DNA from: Rossellomorea sp. SC111
Lineage (GTDB): Bacteria > Bacillota > Bacilli > Bacillales > Bacillaceae_B
DNA length: 48,134 nucleotides
NCBI RefSeq assembly: GCF_024733565.1
Contig: NZ_JANIOC010000025.1
Span: 1-48,134 of the forward strand
Direction of reading: 5' to 3'
Part shown: piece by piece, positions 15,675 through 23,512 of the stretch
Numbering within the stretch: the stretch's first letter is position 1
How the letters are laid out: each line of letters begins with the position of its first letter
Position numbers and translations under genes: made by a program
Notes under the pieces: generated by a model
Databases searched by the model: none
Seen by the model: the letters and a program-made list of their open reading frames with translations, nothing else
Told to the model about the DNA's origin: nothing

Positions 15675-16862
15675 CTATTTATTCGCTTTCGCCACCACAT
15701 CATTCAACACATTTTGAATGTCCGTTCTTAGCGTTTCTGCTTTCTCTTTATCCTGTGACTTAACAGCTTCTAAGTAGCTTTGAGCATTGCTCGATAGAGA
15801 TTGATAAGCTTCTTCACCCATAATACTCTTTATATCTGAAGAGATAAGATCAATGAACAGTGCACCTTCCAAGGCCGTGATTGCCGCCTTATCTTCGCCC
15901 CAGTTCTCTCCGCTTTCTTCATATTCGTGTATGGCGATTTTCGAGAAACCGCGGACAAATGCATGGTTCACTGCTTCAGGATCGATGGAGGTCACATCCG
16001 TTTGGAGATCAAATTGTTTGTTGATCATTTCTGCTTCTTCCGGCGCATTCCCTGATAGATAACTATCAAGAGATTGATAGAATGCCCAACCTTCTGCCTG
16101 CTCTGCTTTTGCAGCTTCAGCATTTTCTTTCGCTTCTTCAGAGGCCTTCATAGCATAACCGTTCGGAAGGGCACCTGCTGCAAGATAAAATGTCTTCATG
16201 AGCGTCTTATCGACGACTTGTTTCCCCAATTGGAAGCCGAGCTCTTTGTCCTCTTCAACCGCCTTCTCCATTTCACTGAATCCACCATTGATCGCATCAA
16301 TCATTTTCGTATCATAAGCCTGGTCACGCTTTTGAACAGTCGGCTCCAGGATCGCATAGAACTCTTTCGCTTCTTCTATTTCTTCATTCACTTCTTCTTT
16401 ATTTCCCCAATTTTCCGCTACTTCCGTAAATTCATGCTTCATCGATGTATAGAATACTTTTTGCATTAATTTATCAAAAATCTGCGCTACCACCACTTGA
16501 TCAAGGGAACCATCCTTACCTGCTTCAAGGGCTGTGGAAATATGTTCATCCACTGTACCTTCCGATTCCTGATCACGTTTTTGCACAAGTTCTTGTAAAT
16601 CATCCTTATAAATGGACGTCACTTTATCATAATCGACTTCTTTGTCTTCTTTCGCTTTTGAAAGTTCAGCCTTTGCTTCTTCAAATGAGGCAGAGAAATC
16701 AATCTCCTCTTGTTCAGCTTCATCTTCTTTTTCAACCTGTTTTGAATCATTTGAAGCAGACGTCTTGTCTTCACTACTCTTCTCATCTGTTCCACAACCC
16801 GCCAAAACAGAACCTGTTAATAAGAATGCTGCAAAAATCTTCGTCAAATCTCTTTTTCTCAT
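15675..16862 (-). CDS. Iron-linked helical-repeat lipoprotein (paralogue of the FTR1 partner)
   Basis: A 395-residue lipoprotein: the signal peptide has a lipobox VLAG-C with the acylated cysteine at 23, followed by a Ser/Lys/Glu-rich linker (24-55) and a helical body. I chose ATG at 16862, 8 nt after GGAGGT; the reading frame stays open to 17030 but passes through the Fur sites. The body is duplicated: HEFTEVAENWGNK (143-155) recurs as HEYEESGENWGEDK (312-325). The first part, YDKVTSIYKDDLQELVQ and AKEFYAILEPTV, resembles the FTR1 partner at 10550-11299. Two Fur-box-like sites lie upstream. It is transcribed alone. An iron-related surface function is inferred; no enzyme motif is seen. Confidence 0.75.
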   Translation of the reverse strand: MRKRDLTKIFAAFLLTGSVLAGCGTDEKSSEDKTSASNDSKQVEKEDEAEQEEIDFSASFEEAKAELSKAKEDKEVDYDKVTSIYKDDLQELVQKRDQESEGTVDEHISTALEAGKDGSLDQVVVAQIFDKLMQKVFYTSMKHEFTEVAENWGNKEEVNEEIEEAKEFYAILEPTVQKRDQAYDTKMIDAINGGFSEMEKAVEEDKELGFQLGKQVVDKTLMKTFYLAAGALPNGYAMKASEEAKENAEAAKAEQAEGWAFYQSLDSYLSGNAPEEAEMINKQFDLQTDVTSIDPEAVNHAFVRGFSKIAIHEYEESGENWGEDKAAITALEGALFIDLISSDIKSIMGEEAYQSLSSNAQSYLEAVKSQDKEKAETLRTDIQNVLNDVVAKANK

Positions 16863-16887
16863 ATGTATAAACCTCCGACTGTTTAAA

Positions 16888-16902
16888 TGATAATGATTTT
16901 CA
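16888..16902 (-). promoter_or_regulatory. Fur box upstream of the lipoprotein gene
   Basis: TGATAATGATTTTCA matches the 7-1-7 Fur box with one mismatch in its second half (ATTTTCA for ATTATCA). It lies about 25 nt upstream of the lipoprotein start codon. Confidence 0.85.
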
Positions 16903-16920
16903 ATTCCATTTAAATTATAT

Positions 16921-16935
16921 CGAGAACGATTCTCA
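16921..16935 (-). promoter_or_regulatory. Second Fur-like site upstream of the lipoprotein gene
   Basis: CGAGAACGATTCTCA keeps the dyad (GAGAA, three bases, TTCTC) and 11 of 15 positions of the 7-1-7 Fur box. Its centre is 33 nt from that of the first site, suggesting a two-site operator. A role for another Fur-family protein is not excluded. Confidence 0.6.
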
Positions 16936-17038
16936 TAGTCAACGAGTTTTTGAAAATTTAGTGATGGGAATACTTTGGAGGGTTTGTTGCGGCAAATTGG
17001 GGGTGCAGCACGTTTATAATAGGTTGACAAAAAAACAA

Positions 17039-17068
17039 AAAACCGGGGCTGAAGACAGCCCCGGTTTT
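17039..17068 (-). terminator. Terminator of trxA
   Basis: A 12-bp stem, AAAACCGGGGCT with AGCCCCGGTTTT, and a 6-nt loop follow the trxA stop by 12 nt on the minus strand and lead into TTTTGTTTTTTTG. Confidence 0.95.
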
Positions 17069-17080
17069 CGTCAACATTAC

Positions 17081-17395
17081 TTATACGTGTTTGTTTAATA
17101 ATTCAGCAAGTGCTTCCTTAGGTTGGAAACCGATTACTTTGTCTACGACTTCGCCGTCTTTAAGGACAACTAAAGTCGGGATACTCATAACCCCGTATTT
17201 ACCTGCTGTTTCCTGGTTTTCATCAACGTCTACTTTGACGATTTTCACTTTGTCGCCCATTTCGCTATCAAGCTCTTCTAATACTGGAGCGATCATTTTA
17301 CAAGGTCCACACCAAGGAGCCCAGAAATCTGCAAGTACCAGTCCAGAGTTTGTATCAGTTGTGAATGATTGATCAGTAGCATGTGTTATAGCCAT
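17081..17395 (-). CDS. trxA: Thioredoxin
   Basis: A 104-residue thioredoxin that reduces protein disulfides in the cytoplasm and receives electrons from thioredoxin reductase. The active site W28-C29-G30-P31-C32-K is intact, and the cis-proline motif MSIPTLVV follows. Size and sequence match B. subtilis TrxA. The ATG at 17395 follows AGGAGGCGC. It is flanked by its own terminator and by the etfA terminator upstream, so it is transcribed alone. In B. subtilis its downstream neighbour is uvrC; here about 9 kb of accessory genes separate them. Confidence 0.98.
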   Translation of the reverse strand: MAITHATDQSFTTDTNSGLVLADFWAPWCGPCKMIAPVLEELDSEMGDKVKIVKVDVDENQETAGKYGVMSIPTLVVLKDGEVVDKVIGFQPKEALAELLNKHV

Positions 17396-17515
17396 ATATA
17401 TGCGCCTCCTAAATTCTTTGAATGTAACGTAAGTATATCACCGTTTTTTTATGGATGCTATCTTTCTGCTCGTAGGTAATATTCCCGTTTGAATAGGGAA
17501 TATACCCGGGGAGAA

Positions 17516-17553
17516 AAAATAAGGCGCAGCCCGTGATTCAGCTACGTCTTATT
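17516..17553 (-). terminator. Terminator of the lcfA-fadR-fadB-etfBA operon
   Basis: On the minus strand, after etfA, AATAAGACGTAGC pairs with GCTGCGCCTTATT (two internal mismatches), then TTTTCTCC. It ends the fatty-acid degradation operon before trxA. Confidence 0.8.
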
Positions 17554-17607
17554 TGTATTCATATTATTCTCATACCCCTTAATCGTTCCTGTAAACGTAT
17601 GAACAGA

Positions 17608-18588
17608 TCAAGAAGAAGATACTTTTAATTTCTTGAATTCTTCCGTCAGCATCGGCACGACTTCAAAAAGATCTCCAACGATTCCATAATCCGCTACGTT
17701 AAAGATATTCGCTTCAGGATCTTTATTGATCGCAACGATGACCTTGGAGTTGGACATACCTGCCAGATGCTGGATAGCTCCTGAAATACCACATGCAATA
17801 TACAGATCAGGCGTTACGACTTTCCCTGTTTGACCGATTTGTAATGAGTAGTCACAGTAGTCAGCGTCACATGCTCCACGGGAAGCTCCGACAGCTCCGC
17901 CAAGCACGTCAGCAAGTTCCTTAAGAGGATTGAATCCATCTTCACTCTTCACTCCGCGTCCGCCGGCGATGATGACTTTCGCTTCAGAAAGATCCACCCC
18001 TTCGCTGGCTTTGCGAACGACTTCTTTAATGATGGCACGCAAGTCTTTAATATCGACAGAAAGGGATGTAACCTCTCCTGTACGTGACTCATCCTTCGCC
18101 AAAGGCTCGATGTTGTTTGGTCGGATCGTCGCAAAGATCACTCCGTCAGTCACGATTTTCTTTTCAAATGCTTTTCCTGAGTAGATCGGTCTTGTGAAGA
18201 CGAGGTTACCGCCTGCTTCCTCAAGATCCGTTGCATCCGAGATCAATCCGGTGCTGAGTTTGCTTGCCACTTTAGGAGACAGGTCTTTTCCAAGTGCCGT
18301 ATGGCCGAAAATGATTCCTTCAGGCTTCTCTTCATCAATGACTGACAGGATCGCCTGTGAATATCCATCCGACGTATACTGTTCCAATTTATCGTCTTCT
18401 ACAACCACTACTTTATCGGCACCGTACTGGATCATTTCATTCCCTAAAGCGCTTACACTTTTGCCGATTAAAACGCCGACGACTTCTCCGCCTTCCGATA
18501 CTGTCTTACCAGCCGCAATCGCTTCAAAGGAAACATTACGTAATGATCCGTCCCGAACTTCTCCAAGTACTAATACTTTTCTCGCCAT
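17608..18588 (-). CDS. etfA: Electron transfer flavoprotein alpha subunit
   Basis: EtfA binds FAD with EtfB and takes electrons from acyl-CoA dehydrogenases. The 326 residues show the family layout: an N-terminal domain ([24 protein letters not shown]) and a C-terminal FAD-binding domain containing [51 protein letters not shown] and the closing [26 protein letters not shown]. It lies 43 nt downstream of etfB in the same operon as lcfA, fadR and fadB, so it is probably under FadR control. No defects. Confidence 0.97.
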   Translation of the reverse strand: MARKVLVLGEVRDGSLRNVSFEAIAAGKTVSEGGEVVGVLIGKSVSALGNEMIQYGADKVVVVEDDKLEQYTSDGYSQAILSVIDEEKPEGIIFGHTALGKDLSPKVASKLSTGLISDATDLEEAGGNLVFTRPIYSGKAFEKKIVTDGVIFATIRPNNIEPLAKDESRTGEVTSLSVDIKDLRAIIKEVVRKASEGVDLSEAKVIIAGGRGVKSEDGFNPLKELADVLGGAVGASRGACDADYCDYSLQIGQTGKVVTPDLYIACGISGAIQHLAGMSNSKVIVAINKDPEANIFNVADYGIVGDLFEVVPMLTEEFKKLKVSSS

Positions 18589-18631
18589 GTTAAAATACCC
18601 CCTGAATGTTAGTTATTCCTGTGACTCTCGC

Positions 18632-19405
18632 TTATATAACTTTCGCTTCATTGCGAAGAAGGGAAACAAGCTCTGATACTTGAGCGTCCAATTCGCCTTC
18701 TAATACTTTACCGGCTTCCTTCTTCGGTGGAAGGTAGATTTCAATTGTCTTGGTCTTTGCTTCTACATCATCTTCGTCTAAATCGATATCGTCCAATTCC
18801 ACTTCATCCAAAGGCTTCTTCTTTGCCTTCATGATTCCTGGAAGGGATGGGTATCGAGGTTCGTTCAATCCTTGTTGAGCTGTCACTAACAGTGGAAGAG
18901 ACGTTTCAATGACTTCTGAATCCCCTTCAACGTCACGGGTGACCGTTACCGTTTCACCATCGATTTCCAATTTCGTGATCGTCGTTACATAAGGGATATC
19001 AAGCTGTTCTGCCACACGTGGCCCGACTTGTCCTGATCCGCCGTCAATGGCTACATTACCTGCAAGGATCAAATCTACTTCCTGCTCTTTTAAATAGTGA
19101 GCAAGGATCTTTGCCGTAGTGAATTGATCTCCATGATCAAGATCGTCCTCTGTATTGATGAGGACTGCTTTATCAGCACCCATTGCTAAAGCCGTTCTCA
19201 ATTGCTTTTCGCTTTCTTCCCCGCCGACAGTTACCACTGTCACTTCGCCGCCATGTGCATCACGGACTTGAATTGCTTCTTCGACTGCATATTCATCGTA
19301 AGGATTTATGATAAATTCAGCTCCGTCTTCGGCAATTTGACCGTTTTGGATCGAAATTTTCTCCTCTGTATCAAACGTTCTTTTCAAAAGTACATAGATG
19401 TTCAT
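18632..19405 (-). CDS. etfB: Electron transfer flavoprotein beta subunit
   Basis: EtfB pairs with EtfA and binds AMP. The start is ATG at 19405 (257 residues, MNIYVLLKRTFDTEE), 7 nt after AGGAGGG; an upstream extension of the frame has no ribosome site. The characteristic stretch DLILAGNVAIDGGSGQVGPRVAEQLDIPYVTTITKLEI and the signature around GLNEPRYPSLPGIMKAKKKPL are present. An unusually acidic insertion (EVELDDIDLDEDDVEAK) follows this signature. It is the fourth gene of the lcfA-fadR-fadB-etfB-etfA operon. Confidence 0.97.
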   Translation of the reverse strand: MNIYVLLKRTFDTEEKISIQNGQIAEDGAEFIINPYDEYAVEEAIQVRDAHGGEVTVVTVGGEESEKQLRTALAMGADKAVLINTEDDLDHGDQFTTAKILAHYLKEQEVDLILAGNVAIDGGSGQVGPRVAEQLDIPYVTTITKLEIDGETVTVTRDVEGDSEVIETSLPLLVTAQQGLNEPRYPSLPGIMKAKKKPLDEVELDDIDLDEDDVEAKTKTIEIYLPPKKEAGKVLEGELDAQVSELVSLLRNEAKVI

Positions 19406-19539
19406 TCGTAAGTCCCTCCTAATAATGTAAACATTCTTTCCCTTAAAAAGATTTCGACAATTTAACCCCTTTGAATGGGCAGCATTGATATTCAACACTG
19501 CCCCTCAAGTAATAGTTTACTATATTACTAGAATGTATT

Positions 19540-20310
19540 CTAGCCTTTAAAGTGTGGTTCTCTCTTTTCAACGAACGCCGAAATTCCTTCTTTGGCATCG
19601 GCGGACACAAATACTTCACCAAAAAGATCCGATTCTCTCATAACACCTTCATAGAAACGATCATCTTTCGTATAACTTAACAGCTCAATGGCAGCCTTCA
19701 TCGCTCCCGGGCTCTTCTTCGCAATCTTATCGGCCATTTCTTTCGCCTTATCGAAAAGCTCGTCCTCCGGATATGCCTTATTGGCCAGACCCCACTGAAC
19801 CGCTTCTGTACCGCTGATCGGCTCACTCGTCAACAGCATTTCTGCCGCTTTCGCCCGTCCGACCAGTTTCGGAAGGCGCTGGGATCCTGCAAATCCGGGA
19901 ACCAGCCCGAGTTGAAGCTCAGGTAAGCCAAGTTTGGCATTTTCGCTCACCAATCGGATATGACAGCCCATCGCGAGTTCCAGCCCACCACCTAAAGCGG
20001 CTCCATGAATGGCTGCAATGATCGGTTTCGGGAAGTTCTCCATCCGTTCAAAGACGTCCTGTCCTTTTTTCGCAAGCTTGGAGAATTCTTCACCGCTTTC
20101 GATCGTCGTGAATTCTTTGATGTCGGCACCAGCCGAGAAGAAGCGTCCCTCACCTTTCAGTAAGATCACCCGGACATCCGAATTTGTTTCAAGTTCATCA
20201 AGAACCGCGTCGATTTCCTTGATGAGTCCACTTGCGAGTGCATTTGCGGGAGGTCTTTGAATCAGGATCGTTGCGACCTGTCCCTCTAAGACCCATGATA
20301 AACTTTCCAT
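19540..20310 (-). CDS. fadB: Enoyl-CoA hydratase
   Basis: A 256-residue crotonase-fold enzyme, hydrating trans-2-enoyl-CoA in beta-oxidation (ysiB/fadB in B. subtilis). The oxyanion-hole motifs are FSAGADIKEF near residue 58 and HGAALGGGLELAMGCHIRL near 103; the catalytic-glutamate region reads LGLPELQLGLVPGFAGSQRLPKLVGRAKAAEMLLTSEPI. It follows fadR by 21 nt. A 16-bp near-palindrome (CTAGAATGTATTCTAG, 19528-19543) overlaps its stop. Confidence 0.93.
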   Translation of the reverse strand: MESLSWVLEGQVATILIQRPPANALASGLIKEIDAVLDELETNSDVRVILLKGEGRFFSAGADIKEFTTIESGEEFSKLAKKGQDVFERMENFPKPIIAAIHGAALGGGLELAMGCHIRLVSENAKLGLPELQLGLVPGFAGSQRLPKLVGRAKAAEMLLTSEPISGTEAVQWGLANKAYPEDELFDKAKEMADKIAKKSPGAMKAAIELLSYTKDDRFYEGVMRESDLFGEVFVSADAKEGISAFVEKREPHFKG

Positions 20311-20331
20311 CTTTTATCCCCCTAAACTAGT

Positions 20332-20919
20332 TTAATTCCTGCCGCCGCATCCATGAAGCAATAACTTATGAATGGCAGGCACTTGTTCGACTAAGTCGTA
20401 TTTTTGATCGTTCATTACCCATGTCGTCGCCATTTCATCCAATGTACCAAAGATCATTTGGCGGGCGAGGCGAACATTCAGATCATCTGAGAACTCGCCT
20501 GATTCGATCCCGCTGATCAGGATCTTATCGACCAGCTCCAGATAGCCCTTTAAAACATCATTGATTTTCAATCGGATATCTTTATTCGATTGTCTAAGCT
20601 CCAATTGTGTGACGATGGCGAGATGATGATCATCCGACAGTATCCTACAATGATTTTCAATCATCACTAATAATTTCTCTGAAACTGTCTGTTTTCCTGC
20701 AATAACTTCTTCAATTTTTTCGACAAAGAGAACCATTTTTTCTTTAAACAACGAAATCAGGATATCTTCTTTGTTTTTAAAATAAAGATAGATGGTTCCG
20801 TCAGCCACCCCTGCCTGTTTGGCAATCTTTGACACCTGTGCCTGATGGTACCCATTTTCTGCTATCACAATTACAGCAGCATCGATTATTTGCATGTATT
20901 TTGGTTTATTTCGTTTCAT
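20332..20919 (-). CDS. fadR: TetR-family fatty-acid degradation regulator FadR
   Basis: A 195-residue TetR-type repressor (ysiA/fadR). The N-terminal helix-turn-helix (about residues 10-55) includes IIDAAVIVIAENGYHQAQVSKIAKQAGVADGTIYLYFKNKEDIL; the C-terminal domain binds long-chain acyl-CoA in the B. subtilis protein, which releases DNA. A good match to the FadR operator lies at 20946-20963, 27 nt upstream of the start, indicating autoregulation. It lies within the operon it is expected to control, between lcfA and fadB. Confidence 0.94.
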   Translation of the reverse strand: MKRNKPKYMQIIDAAVIVIAENGYHQAQVSKIAKQAGVADGTIYLYFKNKEDILISLFKEKMVLFVEKIEEVIAGKQTVSEKLLVMIENHCRILSDDHHLAIVTQLELRQSNKDIRLKINDVLKGYLELVDKILISGIESGEFSDDLNVRLARQMIFGTLDEMATTWVMNDQKYDLVEQVPAIHKLLLHGCGGRN

Positions 20920-20945
20920 AAGTTCTGACCTGCCTTAACAAAATA

Positions 20946-20963
20946 TGAATGACCATTCATTCA
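20946..20963 (-). promoter_or_regulatory. FadR operator
   Basis: TGAATGACCATTCATTCA on the plus strand matches the B. subtilis FadR consensus (TGAATGA, four bases, TCATTCA) in both 7-nt arms. It lies between lcfA and fadR, so it can control an internal promoter for fadR-fadB-etfBA. Confidence 0.88.
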
Positions 20964-21055
20964 TATTTCAATAATAAAAGGTTTCTCATTGAATGTCAAG
21001 AAGGGATCCCTGTCCCACTTTCAATCAAAAAGAAAAAGCTAAAGGGGGGAATAAT

Positions 21056-22753
21056 CTAACTTGTTTTCTGCTCATCCTCGATCTTTTGGCGTTCCTCATC
21101 CACGAGGGCCCTTCTGAGGATTTTCCCGACAGCTGTCTTAGGCAGTTCCTTCCTGAATTCATAAATCCTCGGCACTTTATAGGCGGCCAGGTATTTACGG
21201 GAGTATTCATCCAGTTCCTCTTCGGTCAGGGACTCGCCTTCTTTCAAGACGACGTATGCCTTGACGGTTTCCCCTCTATACGGATCTGGGACCCCTGCTG
21301 CCACAACTTCCTGAATGGCAGGATGTTCGTACAGGACTTCTTCGATTTCCCGGGGATAGATATTAAAACCTCCGGCAATGATCATGTCTTTCTTACGATC
21401 CACTACGTAAAAGTAGCCCTTTTCATCCATATACCCTATATCTCCCGTCAACAACCATCCGTCCTTTAACGTTTGTTCCGTTTCCTCCGGCCGGTTCCAG
21501 TATCCTTTCATCACTTGTGGACCCTTGACGACGATTTCACCCATCTCATTTGGAGGCAGGGGTTCACCCGTTTCCATTGAAAACACGGCACTGTCCGTAC
21601 CCGGCCATGGAACACCGATGCTACCCTTTATCCTCGCTTTATCCCAAAGGAAATTGGAATGTGTGACCGGGGATGATTCGGTCAATCCGTATCCTTCGAC
21701 GAGCTTTCCGCCCGTGACTTCCTCGAATTGCTGCTGTACCTCAACCGGTAATGGCGCACTTCCACTGAGACATGAATCGATGGATGATAAATCATATTTC
21801 TTTAAATCCGGGTGATTCAAGAGTCCGATATAGATCGTAGGGGCTCCTGGAAACAGGGTAGGCTTCAGTTTCTGTATCGTCTTCAATGTTGTTTCTGCAT
21901 CAAACTTAGGAAGCAGGATCATCTTATATCCCTGCATGACGGAGAGAATCAGCACGGCAGTCATGCCATACACATGAAAGAATGGAAGGATCCCGAGCAT
22001 TCTTTCTTCCCCTTTTGTACACTTATACAGCCAGGCATCGCACATGGAGGCATTCGCCACCAGATTCTTATGGGTCAGCATGACGCCTTTCGGGAAACCT
22101 GTCGTACCACCTGTATATTGAAGCAGTGCCAGATCATTTTCAAAATCGAATTCTTCATGGGGTATCGCCTCAGCCACCCCTGTTTTCATAATTTCCGTGA
22201 ATAAATGATTCTGACCTCTATGATCCACTTTCACGACGATACCATATTGTTTCTTCTGGATGAATGGGTAAATGAGATTCTTAGGGAAAGGAAGATAATC
22301 TTTGATAGCGGTTACAATGATGTGCTCAAGGTCGGTGTTTTTCATTACTTTTGATACCCTTGGATACAGAATGTCCAATGTGAGGATCACCTTGGCTCCG
22401 GAGTCCTTCATTTGATATTCGATTTCTCTTTCCATATATAATGGATTGGTTTGTACCACCACTCCGCCTGCATAAAGGATGCCATAATAGGCAATGACAG
22501 ATTGAGGGGTATTGGGAAGCATGATCGCCACCCGATCGCCTTTGTTGATCCCCAGTGTTTTAAGGTAGCCGGCGAACTTGAGGGCAGATTCGTATAGTTC
22601 GTTGTATCCTATCTCCCTGCCCATGAAATGAATCGCTGCTTTATCTCCATACAGAGAAGCGGCATCGGTCAAATAGGACTGCAAAGGTTTTTCAACAAGG
22701 TTGAGCTCCTTTGGTATTTCCGCCGGGTATTCAGCAAGCCATGGTTGGTTCAT
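21056..22753 (-). CDS. lcfA: Long-chain fatty-acid-CoA ligase
   Basis: A 565-residue AMP-forming acyl-CoA synthetase that activates long-chain fatty acids for beta-oxidation. The AMP-binding P-loop YTGGTTGFPKGVMLTH lies near residue 213, the GYGLTESSPVT motif near 357, the fatty-acid signature TGDIGYMDEKGYFYVVDRKKDMIIAGGFNIYPREIE near 445, and the catalytic lysine region PKTAVGKILRR near the C-terminus. The ATG at 22753 follows AAGGAGGGATTACA. It begins the fatty-acid degradation operon. An inverted repeat (22769-22796) overlies its promoter region. Confidence 0.96.
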   Translation of the reverse strand: MNQPWLAEYPAEIPKELNLVEKPLQSYLTDAASLYGDKAAIHFMGREIGYNELYESALKFAGYLKTLGINKGDRVAIMLPNTPQSVIAYYGILYAGGVVVQTNPLYMEREIEYQMKDSGAKVILTLDILYPRVSKVMKNTDLEHIIVTAIKDYLPFPKNLIYPFIQKKQYGIVVKVDHRGQNHLFTEIMKTGVAEAIPHEEFDFENDLALLQYTGGTTGFPKGVMLTHKNLVANASMCDAWLYKCTKGEERMLGILPFFHVYGMTAVLILSVMQGYKMILLPKFDAETTLKTIQKLKPTLFPGAPTIYIGLLNHPDLKKYDLSSIDSCLSGSAPLPVEVQQQFEEVTGGKLVEGYGLTESSPVTHSNFLWDKARIKGSIGVPWPGTDSAVFSMETGEPLPPNEMGEIVVKGPQVMKGYWNRPEETEQTLKDGWLLTGDIGYMDEKGYFYVVDRKKDMIIAGGFNIYPREIEEVLYEHPAIQEVVAAGVPDPYRGETVKAYVVLKEGESLTEEELDEYSRKYLAAYKVPRIYEFRKELPKTAVGKILRRALVDEERQKIEDEQKTS

Positions 22754-22768
22754 TGTAATCCCTCCTTC

Positions 22769-22796
22769 TGAATAGTTAGAAAATTTATTCTATTCA
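22769..22796 (-). promoter_or_regulatory. Inverted repeat upstream of lcfA, possible operator
   Basis: TGAATAG at 22769-22775 and CTATTCA at 22790-22796 are perfect inverse complements separated by 14 nt, 15 nt ahead of the lcfA start. The arms share TGAATA with the FadR half-site but the spacing is 10 nt longer than the usual 4. It may be a degenerate FadR site, or another operator. Confidence 0.4.
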
Positions 22797-22906
22797 TTAT
22801 TATAATATAAGGGGACTTCAGTTACAATTTGAAAAAATCGCTGACCATACTATCTTCCTATCCATGAAGCTTGACCTCTCTTACAGAACTTTTTTCAAAA
22901 GAAAAA

Positions 22907-22935
22907 AGACTGCCTATTCCACCATATGACAGTCT
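22907..22935 (-). terminator. Terminator after the mutS2-yshE gene group
   Basis: AGACTG pairs with CAGTCT on the minus strand around a 17-nt partly paired loop, then six T follow. It lies 54 nt after the small ORF that follows yshE, ahead of lcfA's own promoter region. Confidence 0.7.
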
Positions 22936-22988
22936 GTTTGTACAATATTATTATTTTGGGATTGTGTTTTCCCCCTGAGTGTTCTGAA

Positions 22989-23072
22989 TCAAGTAAAGAA
23001 CAGCATATAGATGATGCCGACGACTATAAAGCCGCCGCACAGGGTGAGCAGAACTTTCGCCAATGTTTCCAT
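22989..23072 (-). CDS. 27-residue predicted small membrane protein
   Basis: On the minus strand ATG at 23072 opens a 27-codon frame ending TGA. The product, METLAKVLLTLCGGFIVVG then IIYMLFFT, is a single hydrophobic helix with a short charged N-terminus. A ribosome site AAGGAG overlaps the yshE stop codon and lies 7 nt from the start, so translation is likely coupled to yshE. It is too short for usual gene callers. I do not recognise a family. The gene lies in the last position of the mutS2-yshE transcript, before the hairpin at 22907-22935. Evidence is the frame, its ribosome site and its composition; expression is not shown. Confidence 0.65.
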   Translation of the reverse strand: METLAKVLLTLCGGFIVVGIIYMLFFT

Positions 23073-23083
23073 ATTCCCTCTCC

Positions 23084-23491
23084 TTACGATATACCGGCTC
23101 CTATGACATAGGATAATCCGACTGAAATGACCAATGAAATGAAGCCTACCGCCCGGTTATCATTTTCAATTTCCTCATCGATCCTGAATTTCGGGGTCAG
23201 GAATTCATAAATGAAATACCCGATCAACAGGAGTAAAAAGCCAAACACACCCCATCCAATCGTCGTGAGGATGGTATCGTTGTGACTGATGGAATGCCGG
23301 AAAATATTCGCGATCCCGAATATTTTCCCTCCCGTTGCCATGGCCACGGCCATATTTCCTTTTTTGATTTCTTCCCAGTTCCGATATTTCGTCACCAGTT
23401 CAAAGATCGCTAAGAACAACACCAGACAAAGGATGACCACACTGTAATTCCCCGCCGTCTGAACAAATTCATTTTCCCAAAAGTTCTCCAT
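23084..23491 (-). CDS. yshE: YshE, DUF350-family membrane protein
   Basis: A 135-residue integral membrane protein with four hydrophobic segments, matching B. subtilis YshE and the DUF350 (UPF0719) family. Its function is unknown. Segment 2 includes NMAVAMATGGKIFGIANIFRHSI, the conserved Gly-rich part of the family. It lies 21 nt after mutS2 and its stop codon overlaps the ribosome site of a 27-residue membrane ORF. Located next to mutS2 in B. subtilis as well. Confidence 0.88.
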   Translation of the reverse strand: MENFWENEFVQTAGNYSVVILCLVLFLAIFELVTKYRNWEEIKKGNMAVAMATGGKIFGIANIFRHSISHNDTILTTIGWGVFGFLLLLIGYFIYEFLTPKFRIDEEIENDNRAVGFISLVISVGLSYVIGAGIS

Positions 23492-23512
23492 CGTAAAGCT
23501 CCCTTTACCTTG

